From: Fusarium oxysporum f. sp. lycopersici 4287
Taxonomy: Eukaryota; Ascomycota; Sordariomycetes; Hypocreales; Nectriaceae
Assembly: GCF_000149955.1 (NCBI RefSeq)
Contig: NC_030989.1
Coordinates: forward strand, 389,079 to 453,078
Direction of reading: 5' to 3'
DNA: 64,000 nt
Shown here: piece after piece, positions 50,330 to 61,675 of the stretch
How the letters are laid out: every line of letters starts with the position of its first letter
Position numbering within the stretch: the first letter of the stretch is position 1
The notes under the pieces: generated by a model
Told to the model about the DNA's origin: nothing
Database searches by the model: none
What the model saw: the letters and a program-made list of their open reading frames with translations, nothing else
Made by a program: the position numbers and the translations under genes

Positions 50330-51003
50330 TCATTCCTTATTTGATAGAGGTGGCGGCGGCGGGTCACGGGCTCTGCCATAGAGTTGAGTTTCGTCGTACT
50401 GAGTCTCGTCGTGTTGAGCACCTCTATGCTGAATGTCATTGTTCTGCATATCGTTTTCTGACTCGTGTTGTCGCTATCTGACAGCAGATCGTTTTCTGAC
50501 TTAATGCTGTCTTCTTCTCGAATGTGGCCTTGGTGATCGTCGTTGTATGGGAAATTGCCTTCTTGATGGACGCTATTGTGCCCCGGATCTTGCTGAGTGC
50601 CGCTGTCTCGTTGTAAATCCATGCCATTCTGGGCCCCGTTGGTATGAGTATTGTTGGCCTGCGGAACCTCATCCCGATAATCGTCGTAGTACTAATCGCC
50701 ATCGTATGGAGGGAATTGAGACAGAGCGTCGATATGTGGTTTCGGATCGCTGTCTTGCTGAGGGACGTCTTGCTCGGTGTCGCTGTGCTGAATATCTGGC
50801 TGCCTAGCATTATTATGTTGCAAATCGCTCTCCTACTGAGGCTCACCATGCTGGTCGTCATCTTCCGGGATCTCATTGTTTTGTAAGTCGTTCTCTTGCT
50901 GAGGCTCGCCGCGCTCCAAATCCTCTGACTGCTCGCTTGGGCTGTTGATCCTGACACGGCTTCTTCTGAAGCAGCGGCAGCAAAAGAATGAGTTAAAGGA
51001 CAT
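50330..51003 (-). pseudogene. Q/N/D-rich low-complexity protein gene with two in-frame TAGs
   Basis: From the ATG at 51003 the frame reads MSFNSFFCCRCFRRSRVRI, a cysteine/basic N-terminus that could be palmitoylated. A repetitive hydrophilic region follows, rich in Q, D, N, E and H. Two TAG codons interrupt the frame, at 50833-50835 and 50692-50694. The first falls in a degenerate repeat where the sister copy has CAG (EPQQENDLQ versus EPQ-stop-ESDLQ), so it looks like a C-to-T change. Near the C-terminus the frame must shift once to reach DMQNNDIQHRGAQ and a proline-rich end closing at 50330. Expression is uncertain. No family recognised. Confidence 0.5.
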
Positions 51004-51536
51004 GACTTTGATGGTAGTTGTGTTTTGGTAACGAATGTATTATTTTCGACGGGATGCGTAAGCTTGTTGATGTGATGATGTGTGAAGAAAAGAATGATGT
51101 TTGGTTGATGTTTTCGTGGAGGGGGGGAGATGGGTACTGTTGCTACTTGGGTCACAGAGGGCGCTACTCACTCTAGCCTCGAAATTTGGGTGACAGTAAA
51201 TGAACATCACAAAGGGAAAGTCGGACTCGACGACGGCATACGTGCTACGGTTTGGGCGCAAAAGGGGATGTGCATTCAGTTCCTAACTCCTGTCTATAAT
51301 CAAGGAAGGGCACTCGCGGCAACCTAATGCGGCGGTTTATCCTGTTATCGTCTCGGTCTCAGGGTCCTTGGAAACTCAACAGTCAGTATCAAGCGTAGCA
51401 TTTGGGGGTTCGAGGGCGCTTACTGTTCGTATTGAACACTGGATCTGCGTGCGCTGGTGTGCACACTCGGCGTTCATGCCCTGTAGAATGTCAGTAACTG
51501 TTCCGCTTCTCGCTCAGGGCTGCACTGACCTTACTC
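51004..51536. other. Intergenic
   Basis: Upstream of the Q/D-rich gene and downstream of the acidic hypothetical gene. No feature recognised. Confidence 0.45.
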
Positions 51537-52148
51537 TCAGATAACTAGACCAGCCAAGTCTGGATAGGGAACATCCACGTCGTTCTCTGGCTGGTTGTCA
51601 TGGTTGGCGGTAGTTGTCTGGGGAGAGGCCTCGTTTTTTGCCTTCTTCGCAACCTTGCCGGTGCTCTCGTCGCCGCCAATGACTGTCTCGTCATCTGCAA
51701 CAATTGTCACAGAGTCCTCTTCGTCGTCTTTCTCCTTCTCCTCCGTCTGTGAAGGGGCAGCTTCCTCTGAGGCTTTAAGCACACTCCAGGGAATTTCCGC
51801 GGTGGTCATGCTGGCCCCCGAGCCGTTCGGGGGCACAGCAAATATCACACTCAGTCGTCCCCGAGTCATCATCCTGTATGCCTCCAGGAGGCTGTCTTGG
51901 TTGTCGATTACGGCAGCATAGGTGCCCTCCAGGCCGGGAACCTTGGCCACAACATTCTCCTGGCGTCCACCTCCAGGAGAATTGTTGACAATTCTCAAGC
52001 CAGATGACTTGTCTGTGGTAACGCCTCGAAGGCTCAGGCTTTCAACCAGGCTAATGCCTTTCTCCTGTATCTCCGGTCGGGCCTCTTGGTCGATAAGTTT
52101 GTTGGCCCGCTTAAGGGCAGCGAAGCCCGGGATCCGGGGATGAGGCAT
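51537..52148 (-). CDS. Hypothetical protein with acidic C-terminus
   Basis: A single exon of 203 residues, starting MPHPRIPGFAALKRANKLID. The first 130 residues look folded (GLRIVNNSPGGGRQENVVAKVPG, YRMMTRGRLSVIFAVPP). The last 70 are acidic and low complexity (SQTEEKEKDDEEDSVTIVAD, VAKKAKNEAS). There is no signal peptide or membrane segment. I recognise no family. The long frame and clean start support a real gene, with moderate confidence. Confidence 0.55.
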   Translation of the reverse strand: MPHPRIPGFAALKRANKLIDQEARPEIQEKGISLVESLSLRGVTTDKSSGLRIVNNSPGGGRQENVVAKVPGLEGTYAAVIDNQDSLLEAYRMMTRGRLSVIFAVPPNGSGASMTTAEIPWSVLKASEEAAPSQTEEKEKDDEEDSVTIVADDETVIGGDESTGKVAKKAKNEASPQTTTANHDNQPENDVDVPYPDLAGLVI

Positions 52149-52891
52149 TTTGAAGGCTGTAAAAAGAAGTGATGGGGTTTGTGGAGAAGTACTTATTGAG
52201 TTTTTTCCCGCTGTTTTCGTTCTTTCCGAGCATTAGGCGTGTAGAAAAGAGAAAGGAGGTTGTGCGGCGATCTAGTTGAAGTAGGGGAACACGCTCTACT
52301 GTTCAGGAGCTTGTTGAATCTCCCACAAAAGCCCCGTACTAGAGCTCGCAACTGGCACGCAGCCGCCCAGCAAATCTCTCTGCAGCAACAATAGAAAGCG
52401 TGAAATACGATTCATGACGTCTGACCCGGATGTGTGGAAGAGGACAATGAGCTCACAATAGCAGCAGTTCTTTGCTGTCACCCAAGTTTCATGGGCTGTT
52501 CTCGTGAACACATACCAAGTTCAGGAGCCCAAGGACCCTTGGGAAAGGACAAGCCCTTGTAGATACTACCAGTACTTCGTAGATCTTGTTATGTGGCCTC
52601 TCCAAGCGAAATCAGTGCACTTTCTATCAAATCACAAGACCACACGCCTCTGTGCATCTTTGGTGACGCCCGTGTGGCTTATACATCTAGTTCATGCCTC
52701 ACTATCTACGGCGTCTTGGACTTGGGAATGGCCTCAAGTTCAAGGGTGACCTTGACAATAAACTGTAGGTTCCACCACAACGAAACTTGATGATGAGCAA
52801 AGAGCACTGAAGTTATATTAAGATAGTCTCTGTTCTATAGCTTCGTGATAATCAATGAATACCTCATTTTGCCCCCGTGGGCCTGGTTATT
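52149..52891. other. Intergenic
   Basis: Promoter of the hypothetical gene and 3' flank of the following minus-strand gene. No gene seen. Confidence 0.45.
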
Positions 52892-55000
52892 CTAAAATTT
52901 ATTTTGCCAATACTCATCGTTATTATTCTCCTTCTTAATCTGCTTCTTCTCCCGAACCTTTTCCATTTCTTCTCTGACTTCTCTCCATACTCCAGCTGGA
53001 ATCCAAGTCCAGTTGCAAACAGTAGTCCCTCCGTCACTCAAACGCTTCAAATGCGTATAAACACCAAATACCTTGTTTTCTTGACCGAAAAGATAGTCCC
53101 AATCGATCACCGCAAGATTTAGGTTGGGTTTGAAAGGTCTCTTTGTGAAAAAGTCGTACAGCTTCGGTAACTCCCCCTCTTTCAATTTCTTTTTGGATAC
53201 AAAAGCCACTTGGTGTGAATATGCTTGCAGCAGGTCTCGAGATATCTGGTTGTAGGCTTGTTCATTCACAGATTCCTGGATGGTGGCTAATTCCTCTACT
53301 TCCACATTGTTCTCGCGTAAGACTCTGTTGAGGACTAGATTGAATCCCGACAACCATGCGGAAGCAACTGTGAGAACTCGAATGCTATCACCGGCCATAG
53401 GGGTAGTAGCGTCAGGGCACGGTTGTTCATCAATCGTGCCCGCTAGGCCTTTTGCTGCCCATAGAGTGCTACGACGTACCCAGGCTCCGGCGCCGCATAC
53501 TAGGGAGCATTGGTTTAAACACTCTTGCATCGCTGTCTTAGTTCTTGAGTCAAATCTCCGGACATGGAGCAGTTCCAGGGGTCCATTTCCCGCTGCTAAC
53601 ATCGGGGCAAGATGTGCTTTTATCATGGTGATGAAGGGGCTCGAATGCATGCTGAGGAAGTGGGCGAGACGCCAGTCGTAATTGACCTCTGGCAAAAGAG
53701 CATAGAATGCCTCGCGGGTGATTGGTCTGTGTGGTAATTGGAGTTGCCCTTGCTCACTGTTCGTAATTCCTTGGAAGAGCAAGCGATCCCGACCATGATT
53801 GAAAACATCGTCCTTCTTTTGAGCAATTCTCATCAATTCCCAAATGCCTGGAGGCCACTCAGTAAACTCTAAAAGGGCAGCCATGAACCCTTCGGCGTGT
53901 TCATTTCGGATTTTCATTCGACGTTCTGTCGCGCGATGCCGCTTGAAGTGATCGAGGCACAGAACATCGGGATAATAATAACTCTCCACCCGGGAACGCC
54001 ATGAAAACTGCTGAAGTTCTTCCGACGCTGAGACCCACAGAAAGGTTTGCAACAACTGATGAGAGCGGCGATCGAAGATGACTCGACGGACCGTAGGACT
54101 CGCAAGAATGCTGACAGAGTGGCAGGAGGGCAAGAGTTCTGCTATTCTCGAGTTTGCATCCATATGAAGCATTTGTATTTTGGCTCCGGGCTGTTCTAAA
54201 CTTGTCGGAATGGAACTACAGTTCCCTTTTGTGTTGGATGTTCTGATCCAAGGATCCCATTGTGATGGCATGGTGTTCCAATCATCCAGGTCCTCGGCAT
54301 CATGCATTGCGTCCCGAAAGCGTAGGCATAGAGGCCCTGAGTCATTAGTAGGCGACACTGTAGCATACTTAAGCAGATCTGAGGGCATGGTCTTGAGAAT
54401 CACAGGCTCTGTTGGCTCGGGGTCAGATCTTCGGAGCGAGAATTCGAAAATACTCCCGTTGTAGCTCTCAAACAGCTCTCTCGTGACTTGGTGGATGCAT
54501 TCCCACGATATAGTCGCCACCTTTATATGCAAGCCACTGTCAGCAGTTGTTCTTGATGCGGCGAATGTCGTGATGGCAGCCAATGCTAGGGCATATTCTG
54601 CCGAATAGTCAGGGTCAGCATCGATGATAAAGAGTATTCGGTCTGAAATCGCGTCGGGTGATGACTCCTATTTCCTTTCCCGGTAGCTAGACTTGAGATG
54701 ATCTACTGATTCGAGGTATGTCTCAACCTTCAGCATAGGTTGGCCTGGCTCGAGTTCAAGGTTCGGTGACCAAGGGTTTTGACCTCGGATCACTGCATTC
54801 CTCTTGAAGTCGGGAAGAACCTGAACAATAAAGGTAGGGTGGTCATCCCGAATTCGAGGCGATTCGATGATTTCCATTGGTATTTTGATCGCCTTGGCTG
54901 AAGCTGGAGGCCCCTGGATATGAGCAAAGCTGAGGCGTTTGTCCGGGCTAGTGTCAATGACCCAGGTGACAAGGTCGTCAAGCCGCCAAGGTACGCTCAT
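52892..55000 (-). CDS. Conserved fungal protein of unknown function, interrupted by one TAG
   Basis: The ATG at 55000 begins MSVPWRLDDLVTWVIDTSPD. The frame is open for 110 codons, meets TAG at 54668-54670 (after SSYRERK), and then continues in the same frame for 591 further codons to 52892. The sequence on both sides reads as one protein: a block with FIVQVLPDFKRNAVIRGQNP before the stop, and RILFIIDADPDYSAEYALAL just after it. Later blocks include PDVLCLDHFKRH, HRPITREAFYALLPEVNYD and a C-terminal DGGTTVCNWTWIPAGVW. No GT-AG intron spans the stop. It resembles large, helicase-like-neighbourhood proteins common in Fusarium, but I cannot assign a domain. Pseudogene or edited gene; downstream translation could also start at MAAITTFAASR (54583). 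Confidence 0.65.
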
Positions 55001-57815
55001 GGTTATGGTAACGGGGTAGAAAATCGATGTGCTTTGATATCAAGGGATGGGGATTTATTGATGCGTTTCGGTGTAAAATGGATGGAAGAGAGAATGTCGT
55101 TTGTTTGGAAGTCTTCTCTGTGAGGTCAGTGTTGGAGGAAAGCCAAGTTACCCTGTTGAGGAAGGAAGATGGAGATTGCTTTGGGTGCTGTCTCGAGGAA
55201 AGAACTTACTACGAGATGATGATTATGATTGTACTGCCCCTGATTAAGTAATACCAAGGACCATGGAGAATTGAACAAAAAGTCTCAGTCTTTCTGTTCA
55301 TGTGCACTCACTTTGGTCACTTTGCTTGGTGTTTCTAGGTTCGGCAATAACCTCATATCTCAAATCACCCCAACCACAGCTGCACCGCCACCAAGCACAG
55401 CCGTGCAATTGGCGATCCAATCGTGACTTTTCTTTGAAACATATCTCGTTGCTTTTTTTCAGTGCCTTTCTACTGCAAGTAAAGCTTCCGCGGATGAGTG
55501 ACGTTGAATGGGATAGGTTGGGTGCACTGCCACCACCAATTATGGGACCAACTTGTTGGCGAGGCCGCGCGGCCATCTTAGCCCTCGGCAACATTTAAAC
55601 TTCGAACCCTCCCGCGAAACCGTTGCGAGTGAGATTTCGAAAGCGTTTGGTTCGTTGGTCTTTTGAACTTTGTATACCTTGATTCAACTTCATGACTGTA
55701 ACGATAACGTTGGACATCCAGGCGAGTGCTTGTACTGTTATTGAACTTCGACTTACACGAACAAACCACCCCCTTCAGCCCAATTGAACAATGACACAAC
55801 TGCACAAAGCCCTCCCAGCTTCTCCTCATCTCCAACCAACCTTTCAAAGAAATAAGGCCAAGAAACTTTCAACCTTGCCCGGATGATAACCCGAAGCCAC
55901 ACCTTGAGACGATTAAGCTTATTTGAACCAAGCGAGTCCACCAATCATGCACCAAAATCTCACCCACGGAGTCTTGACCCCCTTGTCGACGCATGAGATG
56001 ATGACGATCGTTACGGTGGCTTACAGGGTTAGGCACCCACTTTCCGGTCCCTGGGATGGCCTGAAGCTACGGTGACTGTCACCGGCGTGTGCCGATTGGT
56101 ATGCTTCCCGACGTCATGAATTTGATGCTTGCAAGTGCGGCTCATTCAAGACCACATATCACCGACTTTTCTACCTGGCTTCCTTCTTCTCCAATTATAT
56201 TCCTCTCTTTTCAGTTTTAAGGTATCTCTTGTTCGCTCAATAGAGACTCTGTCATTCGACGTTTCCAGGTTGGCCCCTATCGTGGCAGGAACGCGGTCGC
56301 GTGCCAACTTCCTGCTCTGAGCGTCCTTTCTCCTGTTTGACTGCGCTCTCTGCTCGACTTCTCTTCTTCAACTCATTCCTCCTCCTCAATCTTCTCGCAG
56401 GCCTTCTTCACCTTGGATCTGCTACACCGATTCTTGCCAAGCTTTCACCTCAGCACAGAGCGCACCAGGCAACGCCCCTTTAGCTCACCTGCAGCTTCGC
56501 CCTGCCAACCTCGACAATTCCGCGGAAACCACACACCCACCCAACAACCAGAGCAAACCACTGCAAATTCTACCATATCCCACTCGGCCGAGAGATTATC
56601 AATCCCTTCCTATCTAATCTCATTTCCAAACCTCCAACAACCTTGCAGTTCTATGGGTCAATATGACGCCGGTGTGGATCAACAACTGGATCCCGGTTCT
56701 CTCGGCTTGGGAGGACTCCAACATCAGTGGCCGAGAAGAGAACTTCTCTGAAAGGGGTTTCTCCTGCGAGACTAGCCTCAGGTAAGATATCATTTAACTA
56801 GGCGACTCTTGAGGAGTTTATTCTGGCATCTCTTGATTAGGAAAATAAACTCCTCAAAGGGTCCCCTAAGTTTATGATATCTTACCCAAGTCTGATCGAG
56901 GTTCTGACTTTTGTTGCCTCCCCTAAACAAGCCGTTCACGGTGATGAGGTTTACACTTGGAGCAAGAAGGTGCTGTTGGTTCGACGTTTATTCGTTGTGG
57001 CTAATTGTTGCTTCTGTCTCGTGTTCGTCTCAACACACCAAGATGTTGAGAATCCTTCCTCCAACGACCTTCGAGAGACGCCCTCCAACTCGCGCGGCTA
57101 AACCATGTTCCCCGCCTTCTTGGAGTCTTCCGCCCTTGCAAGCTTATATCTCCACCTGGCGGCCTCCCATCTGAGCGACTAGAGACAGCCCTACTTATAT
57201 CCGAGCATCTCACGCCCAGAGTTTGCCATGCCAGACAAGATTTCAACTTGAATCGCCAAGATGCACAGCCTCCCCCGGATTCGATTCATACCCTTGGTAT
57301 CGCTTTCTCGACAACGGCAACCTGAAACCAATTCTAATCTATCCCAACTCCAAAACTCGGTATCTTTTGTATCTCGCCAGCGACTTCTATCGTTAATCAT
57401 GTATCGAAACTCTCTCAATGCAAGTATTCGGTGTCAACGTCTGCTTGATGGCAGCATTGCTTCCATTCCTTTCTGTTTTCGGTTCTGATCCTAGATTGAG
57501 CACCATTGACATCAACCTGGTGCATCCTCTCTGGACATGGAGACTCGTGTCAAGAAGCTCGTTAGCCTGCGCTTGTGCCGGGTAGTGCCTGGCCATACGT
57601 ACAACGAGACAAAGGCAAAGCTACCTTTTATGGTACCATTCAATCAGCTCAACACCTTCAAAAACTCCGTTCTCTTTCCGCTTCTTGGTATCTCTTTTTA
57701 CGAATTCGCCGCCAGACTCCTCAACCATATTCCCTCGATGGACTGTGTTGTCAAATATGTACGTTGGCACGGATACTCGTTGTGCCGTATTCCAGCTGTA
57801 TCCGTCCTTCTGGCT
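55001..57815. other. Intergenic, 2.8 kb
   Basis: Lies between two minus-strand genes. Several plus-strand frames of 60-112 codons overlap one another, but none has a family motif or consistent splice sites. The stretch from about 56160 to 56620 is CT-rich like a fungal leader, so a plus-strand transcript is conceivable. It contains the 106-bp hairpin listed separately. Confidence 0.4.
56781..56886. repeat. 106-bp imperfect inverted repeat (hairpin)
   Basis: The left arm 56781-56822 pairs with the right arm 56844-56886 around a 21-nt loop. The outer 13 bp (GGTAAGATATCAT) and the inner 13 bp (TGAGGAGTTTATT) match perfectly, with a degenerate middle. It could be a miniature foldback element or a structured RNA. 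No protein frame accounts for it. Confidence 0.85.
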
Positions 57816-58712
57816 TCACGGAGATGTCGAACTTATTCGACTAGGGGTTGTATGTGACGACGCTGGCGAACTTTGCCCCAGTATTGACGGGCTCGGTACA
57901 CGAAGGCTATCGGCATTTGAATGCGTGCGGTGGTGCTTGTTTTTGTCAGGTTCTTGATGTACGCTCGCTGTCGCAAGAACTGAGAGTTTATCGAGGGAAT
58001 TGGGGTCTGGCCTACCCTGACCGAGGACGAGAGCTGGCAATGCTGGCAGAATGGGCGGTTGAGGTCGAGGTTGCAACAGCGGTTGCCGCTGCTCCACTGG
58101 TAAAGGAAGCGTTGGTCCGCTGGGAAGACCAGCTTTACGAGAGTCTCTCTTGATCCCTACGACGGCGTCCACCACATCTCGAGTACTCGTCTTCTCTGGT
58201 GCGATATGGGGAGGCGGTAACGTTGACCTCGGGGGTTCTGCTGAGTGTCCTCTTGATAGGGGTTGGAGAGGGATCTTGGGTGCTGCGGCGAGAAGTGGTT
58301 GACCAGATGTCGACTGTGAAATCGTTGCCTTTGCGGCTTCTGAAGCGGGTTGGTCTGGAAAGCTCTGCAAGAACTTTTCAACGTCCTCATTAGTGATGCC
58401 GTGGTACCCCAGCAGGATTTTTAGGCGTGAGTTTTCGACAGCAACACTGCGAGCTGCTTGTTGCATCTCCAACGTCGCTTCAACACCTCGGCGCTCATAG
58501 TCTTGAAGCTTCTTCTGCAGACCTTCGACATACTCCTTGTGTCGTGCACGGGACCGTCGTTGGTTGTCACGAATCCGGACAGCTGATGGATTGGTCGAGC
58601 CCTCCTTCTGCAGAGGAATGTGTCAGACAGAGTACACTGCAAAACAGGACGAACCCGGCTGGCGACAAACACCAGCAAGATGAGGATCAGAACTCACCTT
58701 TCCTCCTGTCAT
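57816..58712 (-). CDS. bZIP transcription factor
   Basis: Two exons (58698-58712, 57816-58607) give 268 residues. The 15-nt first exon encodes MTGGK and joins to KEGSTNPSAVRIRDNQRRSR. The basic region NQRRSRARHKEYVEGLQKKL contains the N-x2-R/S-x-x-R-type DNA-contact core and leads into a coiled coil with heptad leucines/valines (LQDYERRGVEATLEMQQAAR, VAVENSRLKILLGYHGI). The GITNEDVEKFL segment after the zipper is common in uncharacterised Fusarium bZIP proteins. The rest is proline/serine-rich and likely disordered. Nuclear regulator; target genes unknown. Confidence 0.9.
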
Positions 58713-60665
58713 GTTGGCAAATACAGTTCATCTGGATGCCGATCCAAAGTCTAAGCTACGTCCTTTACATACTCATGCTGTACCTTGACTAGTGCCTCGC
58801 CGAATCATTCTGGATCCAACTACAGCGTATGGACTCGCCAAGCAGGACGCGCGTTGATGGCCAAGCACTGACTTCTTGGCGAAAGATCCATGTCCTGACG
58901 GTGCAGATCCAGCCGATGTCAAGGAACGCTAGCGCCAGTCATGTTTAAACATATTGAACCATGGCAACCCTATCACGACTTCGTGCATAGCTCAATCGGA
59001 CCTGCTGACTTTGTTGGTCTTTTTCGAGAGGAGCTCCAAAGCTTAACACACCCAGAGTTCCGTGAAGCTCTCTACAATTACAGCAATTCACAGCGACCTG
59101 ACAACATCACGCAAGACTCAAACTACAAGTTAGCTGTGAAACGTTGCTCACAGGCAGAAGCTGGTGGATACACTTGTCGAGTTTTCCGCCCTAACCTCCC
59201 TTGACTGAATAAGACCCGAGTCTTACAGGGAGCTACGGGGAGCTCTGTCTCTGATTGCGGGATGCCCAGAGGACTAGGCGCCCCATAATTTTCAACGCAT
59301 TGCTGGGCTCGCAGCTGCTGCGCCACGGTCTTTCGGTCCAGCCGACCGCCAAGCCAGCCTCTCGGCTCCTCATAGCCGATTAAGCTGCGATGTTGACGAT
59401 TTAAGGTGATCAAGGGCAAGCTTGAGACCAATCTCCTTGGAGGAGAGACCACTATTGCAGGGTCGGTGAGCTCAGGGACAGAATGTCGATTGATGAGTCT
59501 AGGCCCTGCAAGGTTTGCCAAGACCAGGTGTGAACTCACTGGGCGTTGGAGCTGTCACTGAAGGATTCCCCTTCGTCGAAACAATATCTGTTGGGTTTAC
59601 GAGCTGACCAGACGATGACATGGTGTTCTTGGCCATGTTGAACCGAGGCTCAATACATCATCAGCCTGGCCAAGGAATTCCTACAAAAGCCCGTAGGAGT
59701 TTCCGCACTTGATAGACAAGACAAGCGGAGCCCACTATCAGAGTGTCAAGGTCAAGAGTCGAGACCTCAGCAGCCAAGACTTGGCTCCAATCGACAAGAC
59801 TGTTCAACAGCTACAACTTGCACAAAGTGGCTGTGTACGTGCCGACTTTCCCATATGCCCCGCGGTCCCGCTTGGCAAGTCTCATGAGATATTACCGCCG
59901 GCCAAGTACGAGCGTTGTATTATCAGCGATCCAAGATGATTCCACCCACGGAAATTGCTCCCTATCGACAGCAACACCCCGGCACTCTTCACTGGATGGC
60001 GTGCGCTAAATCGAGCTTCTGCTTACAGCCAACATCCTTTTTCTGCTAGCTCCCCACACTCCCAGACTCAGCCGGCAGTCTTTATTTACCGGGTTTAGAG
60101 CGGCTAGTATACGAAGGTCTAAAAGGTTTGAGGCACCCAGGAACACTTGAATGTCATTCGTGACTTCGTACACAAGGTTTGTCAATCTGGATAAATTGTG
60201 CCGTGCAAAGCCTTACTCGTTTCGTATGTGATTTGCGCAAGTCCCGATCAACCACGTGGAAATACATCAGCCCACCGGATCAATATTGAGCGAGCAAATT
60301 TCGGTCTTTTACGAGTTACAAGGTACTTGTCATTTGTCAAGGGACAGCGCAGTATTCGTCCGGGTCATTGTTATTTCCGATAAACGACTTTTCTTGGCAC
60401 ATGCTCGTTCATGTTCTTGATTTGGGTAGTATTGTACAAAGTTCTATTTCCTGTTTTGTTTCAGGATTTTTGGGGGTATCATTATTACGCCTGAAAGAAT
60501 CTTCATCTCCATCTCCATCTCTGCCAAGTCAGATCTATGTCACTGATCTGGACCATGTCTTGGCGATCATCCTGTGCAATCTCCTTTGCACTCATCGTGA
60601 CTCGCTTTTTTCTTGTATCGCAGTCACCTTCATCCTTATCGTAGCCGCCTGTTATTCGTCATAGC
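58713..60665. other. Upstream region of the bZIP gene and weakly coding interval
   Basis: About 1.95 kb between minus-strand genes. Apart from the uncertain reading frame listed separately, and an 87-codon plus frame at 58941-59204 with no recognisable motif, I see no gene. An AT-richer, T-rich stretch precedes 60665. Confidence 0.35.
59123..59639 (-). CDS. Possible small spliced gene, very uncertain
   Basis: An ATG at about 59639 opens MAKNTMSSSGQLVNPTDIV and runs into a GTGAGT donor. Further along the same strand, an open stretch (LNRQHRSLIGYEEPRGWLGG, then RLDRKTVAQQLRAQQ) ends with a stop near 59123. A plausible acceptor (CTCAAG) lies between, but phases are not uniquely determined and I recognise no family. 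It may be a short hypothetical gene or chance. Confidence 0.2.
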
Positions 60666-61675
60666 TTACTTGAAAAGTCGCTTCCCTGTACGGGTTGAAA
60701 AGCGCTCAACTCCATCGCCCTGCTGGGCATGCCAGAGTTGCTGCACCCCTACACCACGGCTCTCTCCAGATAGCCTGTAACGACGCCAGGCCTCGCGTAG
60801 ATGATCGGGCCGTAGAGGGCCGCGCTTGAGATCAATCTCTTCCTCTGCTGCGGCAGGGTCATCATTTGTCGACGGGGGAGGCGTAGGTAGTTCGCTCTGC
60901 TTCTCTCCAGCGTGGATCCATTCTCCTTGCACATTGCGAGCGGCTTCGATGATCTCACCAGCGAAGAGCTTGGCGACGGCTTTGACGGCTGTGCTAACGT
61001 TCTGCGGAACCGATTGAGAAACCGTAGCGTTGACAACCTGCAAATGTCAGTATCAAAATTTGAACCGGCGTAGACATAACATACTCGTTTGACGACACTA
61101 TCGGCCAATTTAGCCGCACGCCAGAGCTCGTATCGGTTATACTGCTGAGAATCAAAAGCCTCAACAAGCATAGCTCTCAGTCGAATCTCCTCCTGCTTCT
61201 GCTCCTGCGTTCTCGCAACGACATCCTCAAGCGCCATCTCAGCCTTCTCATCGTCCTCATCGTCATCCTCCTTCTCACCACCCTGTCCGCTCACAGCAGT
61301 AGGTGCCCGTCCTCCAACGAGACTGGGCGTTTGTTCACGAGCATCATCTGGCTTGGCGTTCTTTGCCTTGCGGCCGCGTTTCTTCTTCGGCGCTCCGCTG
61401 GCTGTCGTGCTGACTGCGCTGCCGCTCACATGCGACTGAGCATCGACGGATGGAGAGCGCGGGAACGGAGATCGTGCTTCGGGGGGGAAAGACGTTTGGC
61501 GGAGAGGATGGGCGGCGGAGCTGGTTGAGACGGAGGTTTGGGAGGGCTTGCGGCGCTTGAGTGGAGGCGCGGAGCCGTCGAGGGTTGATGGGCGCTTCTT
61601 GTTGGGGATTTGAGCGGGTGATGGGTAGGGCGGTGACATTCCCGATGGAGAGGTTGCGTAGGGCGGAGAAGCCAT
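60666..61675 (-). CDS. taf11: Transcription initiation factor TFIID subunit 11 (TAF11)
   Basis: General RNA polymerase II transcription; TAF11 pairs with TAF13 through a histone fold inside TFIID. Two exons (61085-61675 and 60666-61037) around a 47-nt GT-AG intron give 320 residues. The N-terminal 140 residues are disordered, proline/serine- and lysine-rich (KKKRGRKAKNAKPDD) with an acidic stretch (EKEDDDEDDEKAE). The histone-fold region runs from LVEAFDSQQYNRYELWRAAK across the splice (VVKR|VVNATV) to VSTAVKAVAKLFAGEIIEAA and RNVQGEW, which is diagnostic. The end contains GPLRPDHLREAWRRYRLSGE. Divergent from the GTP cyclohydrolase gene. Confidence 0.95.

Noticed and set aside
50436..51155. 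239-codon minus-strand open frame
   Set aside because: It is longer than the Q/D-rich frame but reads as compositionally random with no motif. The other frame carries a repeat structure and a plausible N-terminus, so it is the better ancestral reading.
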